Shown one piece after another: positions 57,943 to 64,000 of a stretch of DNA of 64,000 bases. Below the pieces are notes generated by a model. That model was not told the DNA's origin. It did no database searches and worked only from the letters and a program-made list of their open reading frames with translations. The stretch is from the NCBI RefSeq assembly GCF_026626305.1, contig NZ_JAPNUE010000004.1, positions 1-64,000 of the forward strand. Reading direction: 5' to 3'. This DNA comes from Frigidibacter sp. RF13. Lineage in GTDB: Bacteria; Pseudomonadota; Alphaproteobacteria; Rhodobacterales; Rhodobacteraceae. A program made the position numbers and the translations under genes. Every line of letters begins with the position of its first letter. The stretch's first letter is position 1.

Positions 57943-59316
57943 TCACCGGTAGCAGACGGATTTGACGGCGGACACGATCTCGGCGGGCGTGATCAACGCC
58001 AGCTTCTCAAGGTTCGCCGCATAGGGCATCGGCACGTCCTTGCCGGTGCAGTTCACGACCGGCGCGTCGAGATGGTCGAACGCCCGCTCCATGATCACCG
58101 CCGACAGATGGTTCCCGATCGAACCGACGGGGAAGCCTTCCTCGACCGTGACGCAGCGGTTGGTCTTCATCACCGATGCCAGCACCGTGTCATAATCGAT
58201 GGGGCGCAGTGTCCGAAGGTCGATGACCTCGGCGCTGATCCCGTCCTTGGCCAGCTGATCGGCCGCTTCCAGCGCATGCGCCATGCCGATGCCGAACGAC
58301 ACGAGGGTGACGTCAGAGCCCTCGCGCCAGATGCGCGCCTTGCCGAAGGGAATGGTGAAATCGGGCAGGTCCGGCACTTCGAACGACCGACCGTAAAGAA
58401 TCTCGTTTTCAAGGAACACGACCGGGTTTGGATCGCGGATCGCGCTTTTCAGAAGGCCTTTCGCATCGGCCGCCGAATAGGGCATCACGACCCGCAAGCC
58501 CGGGATCGCCGCATACCAGGCGGCGTAATCCTGACTGTGCTGTGCTGCCACCCGCGCCGCAGCGCCATTCGGGCCGCGGAAGACGATGGGGCAGGGAAGC
58601 TGGCCGCCCGACATGTAATTCGTCTTGGCGGCCGAGTTGATGATATGGTCGATCGCCTGCATGGCGAAGTTGAAGGTCATGAACTCGACGATGGGGCTCA
58701 ACCCGCCCCAGGCCGCGCCGACGCCGATGCCCGCAAAACCGATCTCGGTGATCGGCGTGTCGATCACCCGCTTCGGCCCAAACTCGTCCAGAAGCCCCTG
58801 GGAAATCTTGTAGGCGCCTTGATATTCGCCGACCTCCTCGCCCATGAGGAAGACATTGCCATTGGCGCGCATCTCTTCGGCCATCGCCTCGCGCAGCGCC
58901 TCGCGCACCGTCATCGTCTTCATCGCCGTGCCTTCGGCCCAGTCGGGCGAGGCGTTGGAAACGACAGCAACCGGCGCCGCCGCGACCGCAGGCGCGGAGG
59001 ACGCCGCCTCCACCGGTGCCGCACTCGGGGCCGCAGCGGGCGCTGGGGCAGTACCGGCCGCCGGAACGGCCTCACCCTCTTCGACAAGAACCGCGATGGG
59101 CGTATTGACCTTCACCCCTTGCGTTCCCTCGGCCACGAGGATCTTGCCCACGGTTCCTTCATCGACCGCTTCGAACTCCATCGTCGCCTTGTCGGTCTCG
59201 ATCTCGGCGATGATCTGGCCGGACTTGACCGCATCGCCTTCCTTGACCAGCCATTTCGCCAGCGTGCCCTCTTCCATCGTGGGCGACAGGGCCGGCATCA
59301 GAATTTCGGTTGCCAT
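57943..59316 (-). CDS. pdhB: Pyruvate dehydrogenase E1 beta with N-terminal lipoyl domain
   Basis: The 457-residue beta subunit of the pyruvate decarboxylase component. An N-terminal lipoyl domain with Lys43, nearly the same as in PdhC, and an Ala/Pro linker (about 80-130) precede the usual E1-beta part ([30 protein letters not shown]). E1-beta with its own lipoyl domain is characteristic of alphaproteobacteria such as Rhodobacter and Sinorhizobium. It lies 15 nt after pdhA. Confidence 0.97.
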   Translation of the reverse strand: MATEILMPALSPTMEEGTLAKWLVKEGDAVKSGQIIAEIETDKATMEFEAVDEGTVGKILVAEGTQGVKVNTPIAVLVEEGEAVPAAGTAPAPAAAPSAAPVEAASSAPAVAAAPVAVVSNASPDWAEGTAMKTMTVREALREAMAEEMRANGNVFLMGEEVGEYQGAYKISQGLLDEFGPKRVIDTPITEIGFAGIGVGAAWGGLSPIVEFMTFNFAMQAIDHIINSAAKTNYMSGGQLPCPIVFRGPNGAAARVAAQHSQDYAAWYAAIPGLRVVMPYSAADAKGLLKSAIRDPNPVVFLENEILYGRSFEVPDLPDFTIPFGKARIWREGSDVTLVSFGIGMAHALEAADQLAKDGISAEVIDLRTLRPIDYDTVLASVMKTNRCVTVEEGFPVGSIGNHLSAVIMERAFDHLDAPVVNCTGKDVPMPYAANLEKLALITPAEIVSAVKSVCYR

Positions 59317-59331
59317 CTCTCTTGTCCCCCC

Positions 59332-60321
59332 TCAGGCGTAGATATCGGTCCAGAGCTCGCTCAGCGGCGGCTCGGGGCTTTCCTTGGCGAAATCGGCACT
59401 GTCGTTGACGATCGCCTTGATCTCCTTGTCGATCGCCTTCAGATCGTCCTCGCTCGCGTGACCCGCGCCGACCAGAAGGTCGCGCACATGGTCGATCGCG
59501 TCCTTCTCCTGCTTGATCTTCTCCACCTCCTCGCGGGTCCGGTATTTCGCCGGGTCCGACATCGAGTGGCCGCGATAGCGGTAGGTCATCATCTCGAGGA
59601 TATAGGGGCCTTTCCCCGCCCGGCAGTGCGCCACCGCCTTCTCGCCCGCGGTCTTGACGGCCAGCACATCCATTCCGTCGACCTGTTCGCCCGGAATGCC
59701 GTAAGCCGTGCCGCGGCCGAACAGCGTCGTCGATTTGGTCGCGCGCTTCATCGAGGTGCCCATCGCATATTGGTTGTTCTCGATCACGAACACCACCGGC
59801 AGGCCCCAGAGCTCGGCCATATTGTAGGTCTCGTAGACCTGGCCCTGGTTCGCCGCCCCGTCGCCGAAATAGACGAAGGTCACATTGTCATTGCCCTTGT
59901 ACCAGTCCGACATGGCAAGGCCCGCGCCCAAGGGCACCTGTGCGCCGACGATGCCATGGCCGCCGTAGAAATGCTTCTCGCGGCTGAACATGTGCATCGA
60001 GCCGCCCTTGCCCTTGGAATAGCCGCCGATGCGGCCCGTCAGTTCGGCCATCACGCCGCGGGCTTCCATGCCGCAGGCCAGCATATGGCCATGGTCGCGG
60101 TAGGAGGTCAGGCGCTTGTCGCCCTCCTTGGTGCAGGCCTCAAGCCCCACCACCACCGCTTCCTGCCCGATGTAGAGATGGCAGAAACCGCCGATCAGGC
60201 CCATGCCATAGAGCTGGCCCGCCTTTTCCTCGAATCGCCGGATCAGCAGCATCTCGCGGTAATATTTGAGAAGCTCATCCCTGGAGACGTTTGATTTTTC
60301 GGAACTTTTACGCGCTGCCAT
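59332..60321 (-). CDS. pdhA: Pyruvate dehydrogenase E1 alpha
   Basis: The 329-residue thiamine-diphosphate-binding subunit. It has GDGAANQGQVYE with the downstream ENNQYAMG that makes up the TPP/Mg motif, and TYRYRGHSMSDPAKYR, the loop phosphorylated in eukaryotic homologues. It catalyses pyruvate decarboxylation with PdhB. First gene of the operon, preceded by a palindrome over the likely promoter. Confidence 0.97.
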   Translation of the reverse strand: MAARKSSEKSNVSRDELLKYYREMLLIRRFEEKAGQLYGMGLIGGFCHLYIGQEAVVVGLEACTKEGDKRLTSYRDHGHMLACGMEARGVMAELTGRIGGYSKGKGGSMHMFSREKHFYGGHGIVGAQVPLGAGLAMSDWYKGNDNVTFVYFGDGAANQGQVYETYNMAELWGLPVVFVIENNQYAMGTSMKRATKSTTLFGRGTAYGIPGEQVDGMDVLAVKTAGEKAVAHCRAGKGPYILEMMTYRYRGHSMSDPAKYRTREEVEKIKQEKDAIDHVRDLLVGAGHASEDDLKAIDKEIKAIVNDSADFAKESPEPPLSELWTDIYA

Positions 60322-60348
60322 CCTGGCGACCTCCCGCTGGCGGTAAGA

Positions 60349-60371
60349 TAGTTCAACGTTAAACTATATAT
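60349..60371 (-). promoter_or_regulatory. Candidate pdh promoter and operator
   Basis: TAGTTcAACGTTaAACTA (60349-60366) is an 18-bp palindrome with one mismatched pair and a central CG. It adjoins a TATATA -10-like run at 60366-60371 on the pdhA side. No clear -35 is seen. The central CG is typical of LacI-family operators. Confidence 0.5.
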
Positions 60372-60425
60372 AGCGCAATTGCCCTCGCATTGCGAGCAAA
60401 AACTTCCCCCGGGGAAGGGAAGGTG

Positions 60426-60472
60426 CCGGATTTCGGCACGAAATCCGGTCCGAAATCTTTGAAAGATTTCGG
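60426..60472. repeat. Two adjacent perfect palindromes between pdhA and ftsB
   Basis: CCGGATTTCG-GCA-CGAAATCCGG (60426-60448) is followed at once by CCGAAATCTTT-G-AAAGATTTCGG (60450-60472). Both share GAAATC/GATTTC arms. They may end ftsB transcription or belong to a dispersed repeat family. Confidence 0.65.
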
Positions 60473-60496
60473 TTTCCTTCCGGATCGGGCTTTCTC

Positions 60497-60835
60497 TTAC
60501 TGGATGACCAGCTCGTCGGAGCGGACATAGCCCAGCACGTTGCGGGCCCGCTCGTCCAGAAGGTCGAGGTCGAGGTAATCGTCCGAGAGGCGCCGCGTGA
60601 GGTTTTCCATCCGCGCGGCCTCGGCCTTCAGCCGGTCGCGCTCGGCCGTCAGTTCCTGCTTCTCGGCACTGATCTGCACGCGCTTCACCACGCCGTAATC
60701 GCCCTGCACGGCGGCGAAGGTGAAATAGGCCGCCGTCGCCAGGAACAGCCCGGCAAGGGTGGCCATGCCCACCGCAGGTTTCAATGTCGCCAGCATCTGC
60801 CCATGCACTCCATGCCGCCTCTCACGGGCGGTCAT
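60497..60835 (-). CDS. ftsB: FtsB/DivIC-family septum protein
   Basis: A 112-residue bitopic protein with one membrane helix at about 19-42 and a coiled coil at about 50-88 (EKQELTAERDRLKAEAARMENL), the layout of FtsB/DivIC. These proteins link FtsQ and FtsL in the divisome. M14 is a possible shorter start. It lies upstream of pdhA in the same direction, an arrangement common in alphaproteobacteria. Confidence 0.85.
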   Translation of the reverse strand: MTARERRHGVHGQMLATLKPAVGMATLAGLFLATAAYFTFAAVQGDYGVVKRVQISAEKQELTAERDRLKAEAARMENLTRRLSDDYLDLDLLDERARNVLGYVRSDELVIQ

Positions 60836-60865
60836 GGGCGAATCATGGCATATCCGATTCGCGAA

Positions 60866-60889
60866 GGGAATCCCCCCCGGGGGATTCCC
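60866..60889. other. Hairpin between aldolase and ftsB
   Basis: GGGAATCCCC (60866-60875) pairs with GGGGATTCCC (60880-60889). It lies 23 nt beyond the aldolase stop; no T-tract follows on the minus strand, so intrinsic termination is doubtful. Confidence 0.4.
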
Positions 60890-60911
60890 GCCGAAATTTC
60901 AGCCCTTTGGC

Positions 60912-61802
60912 TCAGGTGATCGAGGCGTCGTAAATGCCCTGCACCGCCGCATCCAACGCCCGGTCGAAAGTCGCATCGTCCTGCTGGGCCGAAAGCCCCT
61001 CGGTCAGCGCCCGCGAGAAACTCGCGATCATGCCGGGGTTGCGGGCCAGGATGCGGTTGGCCTCGTCGCGCGAATAGCCGCCAGACAGCGCCACGACGCG
61101 CATGACCTTCGGATGGTCGATCAGCGCCCGGTAATGGCCCTCGACCGTGGGCAGCGTCAGCTTCAGCATCACTTCGCGGCCCTCGGGCAGCTGGTCCAGC
61201 TGGCGCAGTATCTCGGCCTTCAGCAGCTCTTCCGCCTCGGCCTTGTCGGCGATCGAGATCGTCACTTCCGGCTCGATGATCGGCATGAGCCCCGCGTCAA
61301 GGATCTGCGCGCCCACCTCGAACTGCTGGGCGACGTTCGCCGCAATCCCCTTGGCATTCGCCGCATCGACGACCGAGCGCATCTTGGTGCCGAAAATCCC
61401 CTTGTCCAGCGCGCGCTTCAACAGCGCATCCAGCCCGCCGATCGGCTTCATCATCTTCACGCCGTGGGCCTCGTCCTCCAGACCCTTGTCGACCTTCAGG
61501 AACGGCACGACCTGCTTTTCCAGCCAGAGGTAATCGGCGGCGGGCTTGCCGCCGATCTCGCCATCCATGGTCCGCTCGAACAGGATCGCCCCGATCACCC
61601 GGCTGCCGTCGAAGGCCCGCGACTGGGCGATCCGCGCCCGCATCTGATGGATCAGCGCGAACATTTCCGCATCGCCCGCATAGGCGCTTTCCGGCACGCC
61701 ATAAAGCTTCAGCGCCTTGGGCGTCGACCCGCCGCTCTGGTCGAGCGCGGCGATGAACCCCTTGCCCTTGCGCATCTGTTCGGCCTGGCTCTGACGTGCC
61801 AT
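60912..61802 (-). CDS. fba: Class I fructose-bisphosphate aldolase
   Basis: A 296-residue Schiff-base aldolase of the bacterial class I type, close in pattern to the staphylococcal enzyme (KGFIAALDQSGGSTPKAL, PFLKVDKGL, FGTKMRS). Lys214 in VMLKLTLPT lines up with the Schiff-base Lys of that enzyme. It splits fructose 1,6-bisphosphate into triose phosphates, or reverses this in gluconeogenesis. ATG 61802 has a GGAGAGAG site; an earlier start at 61823 is less likely. Confidence 0.92.
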   Translation of the reverse strand: MARQSQAEQMRKGKGFIAALDQSGGSTPKALKLYGVPESAYAGDAEMFALIHQMRARIAQSRAFDGSRVIGAILFERTMDGEIGGKPAADYLWLEKQVVPFLKVDKGLEDEAHGVKMMKPIGGLDALLKRALDKGIFGTKMRSVVDAANAKGIAANVAQQFEVGAQILDAGLMPIIEPEVTISIADKAEAEELLKAEILRQLDQLPEGREVMLKLTLPTVEGHYRALIDHPKVMRVVALSGGYSRDEANRILARNPGMIASFSRALTEGLSAQQDDATFDRALDAAVQGIYDASIT

Positions 61803-61979
61803 CTCTCTCTCCGTCCGCTTCACGGGCGGCAGGAAGCGCCACCCTTTCCTCCGCTCTTAGGACAGGGCAGGCGGGCTTGCAAATCTGGTGGCGCTAACAG
61901 CCGCGATGCGGTTCCCGCCCGGCGCCAATTCGGCCGCAATCCGCCGGACAGGCCCCGCCGGGAAACGCTCCAAAGCCCG

Positions 61980-62768
61980 CTATTTCAGGAATTTCGCGGC
62001 AATGCGCGTCGTCAGCCAGCGGGGCGCGAAGCGTGGGGCAAAGGCAAAGAACTTGTTCGACAGCCCCGTCACCTTCACCCGCTTGCCGCGCTTCATCGCC
62101 CGCCAGCCCGCTTTCGCGACCGCCCGCGCCGACTGGACCGGGGCGCGCTTGAACAGCGTCACTTCCTCCATCTTCGCGTCCTTCTGGAAATTGGTCGCCG
62201 TCGGGCCAGGGCAGAGGACTGAGATTTTCACCGTCCCGCCGCGCAATTCCTCCGCCACCGCCTCGCTCAGCGACAGAAGATAGGCCTTCGTCGCATGATA
62301 GACCGCCATGTTCGGCCCCGGCATGAAGGCCGCCGTCGAGGCGACATTCAGGATCCGCCCGCCACCGGCCGCCTGCATATGCGGGATCGCATATTTCATC
62401 AGGATCGTGGGCGCGAGGGCATTCACAAGGATCGAGATTTCCTCGCGGATGAAATCCTCGCCGCCGAAGGGCCCGTTGTAGCCAAGGCCCGCATTGTTCA
62501 CCAGAACGTCGATCCGCCGCCGGGACGAGGCCTTGCGCCACAAAAGCTCCACCGCGTCGGGATCGGCCAGATCGGTCGGAATGACCTCGATCGCGATCTT
62601 GTGCTTGGCGCGCAGCTCTTCGGCCAGCGCCTCCATCTTCGCCTCCTGCCGGGCGGCAAGGATCAGGTCGCGCCCCTCGGCGGCGGCGATGATCGCGAAC
62701 TCCCGTCCCAGCCCTTCGGAGGCCCCGGTGATCAGGGTCCAGCCCTTCAGGCCACTGCCAGCCGCCAT
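61980..62768 (-). CDS. Short-chain dehydrogenase/reductase
   Basis: A 262-residue classical SDR with TGASEGLG (14-21), NNAG (91-94), Ser144 and the YHATK active site (Tyr157, Lys161). A C-terminal part rich in Lys/Arg and hydrophobic residues (about 215-262: RAMKRGKRVKV, FAFAPRFAPRW) resembles DltE/YqjQ-type SDRs. The ATG at 62768 has a GAGGAGGT site; the frame upstream is not conserved. Substrate unknown. Confidence 0.88.
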   Translation of the reverse strand: MAAGSGLKGWTLITGASEGLGREFAIIAAAEGRDLILAARQEAKMEALAEELRAKHKIAIEVIPTDLADPDAVELLWRKASSRRRIDVLVNNAGLGYNGPFGGEDFIREEISILVNALAPTILMKYAIPHMQAAGGGRILNVASTAAFMPGPNMAVYHATKAYLLSLSEAVAEELRGGTVKISVLCPGPTATNFQKDAKMEEVTLFKRAPVQSARAVAKAGWRAMKRGKRVKVTGLSNKFFAFAPRFAPRWLTTRIAAKFLK

Positions 62769-62859
62769 CGTGACCTCCTCTGTCCGCGCGTTCCCCGAAG
62801 GTAGGACATTCGTGCACGCTTGCAAGCCTTCCCTACCGTCACGGCAGGCGCGGCCCGTT

Positions 62860-64000
62860 TCAGTCCATCAATGCGGCAACACCGGGCAGGTCCTTGCCTT
62901 CCATCCATTCGAGGAAAGCGCCCCCGGCCGTCGAGATGAAGGTGAAATCCTCAGCCGCGCCCGCCTTGTTCAGCGCCGCGACCGTATCGCCGCCCCCCGC
63001 GACCGAGACGAGCTTGCCCGCCCGCGTCAGCTCCGCCACCTTCGCCGCCGCGGCATTGGTGGCCGCGTCGAACGGCTGCAGTTCGAACGCGCCCAGTGGT
63101 CCGTTCCAGATCAGCGTCCGGCACGACTGAAATACCGTGTCCAGCACCGCAACCGTCGAGGGCCCGGCATCGAGGATCATCGCATCCGGCGGACAGTGCG
63201 AGACCGGCACCACCTCGTGATCCGCGCCCGCCTTGAATTCGCGCGCCACCACCAGATCGATCGGCAGATGGATGGCGCAGCCGGTTTCCTCGGCCTTGGC
63301 AAGGATCGCGCTCGCGGTATCGGCCATCTCGTGCTCGGCCAGCGAGGTGCCGACCTGCACGCCCTTGGCCACAAGGAACGTGTTGGCCATGCCGCCGCCG
63401 ATCACCAGATGATCGACCTTTTCGATCAGGTTGCCCAGAAGGTCGAGCTTGGTCGACACCTTCGCACCGCCCACCACCGCCGCCACCGGCCGCTCCGGCT
63501 CGCCAAGCGCTGCATTCAGCGCCTTCAGCTCCGCCGCCATCAGCCGCCCCGCACAGGCGGGCAGAAGCCTTGCTATCCCCTCGGTCGAGGCATGGGCCCG
63601 GTGCGCGGCCGAAAACGCATCGTTCACATAGATATGGCCGAGCGCCGCCATTCCGGCGGCAAGGGCGGGGTCGTTCTTTTCCTCGCCCTCATGGAAGCGG
63701 GTGTTCTCCAGAAGCAGCACGCCGCCCTTGGGCAGGGCCGCCACCGCCTTCTTGGCCGGGCCACCCACGCAATCCTCGGCGAAGGCCACCGGCAGTCCTA
63801 GCGCCTTTTCGAGGGCGGGCAGGGTGACGCGCAGGCTCATCTCGGGCACAACCTTGCCCTTGGGGCGGCCGAAATGGGCCAGAAGCACCACGCTCGCCCC
63901 CTTGGCGATCAGGTCCTTGACCGTGGGCACGATCTTCTCGATCCGCGTCGCATCGGTCACCACGCCCGCTTCCACCGGCACGTTGATATCTACCCGCACC
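62860..64000 (-). CDS. pgk: Phosphoglycerate kinase (5' end outside window)
   Basis: Phosphoglycerate kinase makes ATP from 1,3-bisphosphoglycerate. The 379 visible residues begin at RVDINVPVE, a motif usually about 20 residues from the N-terminus, so the start lies just beyond position 64000. Seen are [33 protein letters not shown] and the C-terminal [12 protein letters not shown]. It lies near a class I aldolase, so lower glycolysis and gluconeogenesis genes cluster here. Confidence 0.96.
   Translation of the reverse strand, partial: VRVDINVPVEAGVVTDATRIEKIVPTVKDLIAKGASVVLLAHFGRPKGKVVPEMSLRVTLPALEKALGLPVAFAEDCVGGPAKKAVAALPKGGVLLLENTRFHEGEEKNDPALAAGMAALGHIYVNDAFSAAHRAHASTEGIARLLPACAGRLMAAELKALNAALGEPERPVAAVVGGAKVSTKLDLLGNLIEKVDHLVIGGGMANTFLVAKGVQVGTSLAEHEMADTASAILAKAEETGCAIHLPIDLVVAREFKAGADHEVVPVSHCPPDAMILDAGPSTVAVLDTVFQSCRTLIWNGPLGAFELQPFDAATNAAAAKVAELTRAGKLVSVAGGGDTVAALNKAGAAEDFTFISTAGGAFLEWMEGKDLPGVAALMD

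Noticed and set aside
57928-60294. A 788-codon plus-strand frame opposite pdhB and pdhA
   Set aside because: It spans two real genes and their junction, which a true gene would not do; it is an artefact of codon-position GC bias.

Overview
The window comes from a high-GC alphaproteobacterium, almost certainly of the Rhodobacterales (Rhodobacteraceae/Paracoccaceae). The evidence is a complete RcGTA-type gene transfer agent cluster flanked by mltG/fabF on one side and cysE on the other, Paracoccus-like nar genes with a fused NarK and an adjacent NarR-like regulator, and pyruvate dehydrogenase E1-beta carrying its own lipoyl domain. The species cannot be named from sequence reading alone. No tRNA, rRNA, CRISPR array, insertion sequence or integrase was seen. 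No stretch over 300 bases lacks a gene.

Layout. 1-0.7 kb: a lower-GC PPOX flavoprotein. 0.8-2.1 kb: rpsF-rpsR-rplI on the minus strand. 2.2-6.7 kb: an HxlR regulator divergent from an acyl-CoA dehydrogenase, a secreted YceI protein, a GNAT enzyme and a cytochrome b561-YceI fusion. 6.9-8.7 kb: fabD-fabG. 8.7-11.5 kb: a large exported mosaic protein with two homologous N-terminal domains, a DUF4344 HEFGH metallopeptidase-like domain and a rhodanese-like end without its cysteine. 11.5-17 kb: cyanophycin operon cphB-cphA plus a second Mur ligase lacking the ATP-grasp. 17.2-21.1 kb: a molybdenum hydroxylase operon (FAD, 2Fe-2S and Mo subunits) ending in a MoaD-like protein. 21.3-22.1 kb: a class I glutamine amidotransferase. 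22.1-32.8 kb: narK-narGHJI-PPIase-DUF2478. 33.1-33.8 kb: NarR-like regulator. 33.9-35.6 kb: an orphan two-domain ABC permease. 35.8-40.4 kb: acpP, GNAT, a small membrane protein, a divergent HisA paralogue, fabF and mltG. 40.5-55.4 kb: the gene transfer agent (GTA) cluster g1-g15 plus a DUF2793 protein. 55.4-56.6 kb: a small unknown gene and cysE. 56.6-64 kb, minus strand: pdhABC, ftsB-like, class I aldolase, a short-chain dehydrogenase and partial pgk.

How it fits together. fabD/fabG and acpP/fabF, contiguous in many bacteria, are separated here by about 27 kb of accessory metabolism. That segment concerns nitrogen and molybdenum: cyanophycin storage and release, a Mo hydroxylase, and nitrate respiration with its transporter and regulator. 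Two FNR/NNR-type boxes in the narK-narR gap suggest control by anaerobiosis and nitrate/nitrite. The GTA operon has a good sigma-70-like promoter, with a CtrA-like box upstream and a leader containing a possible leaderless 27-codon ORF and a strong hairpin. The right end is central carbon metabolism; the pdh operon has a palindrome with a central CG over its promoter region.

The least explained items are the DUF4344/rhodanese mosaic protein, the HisA paralogue with Asp8 changed to Glu, the ATP-grasp-less cyanophycin ligase, the GTA leader and the small gene before cysE.
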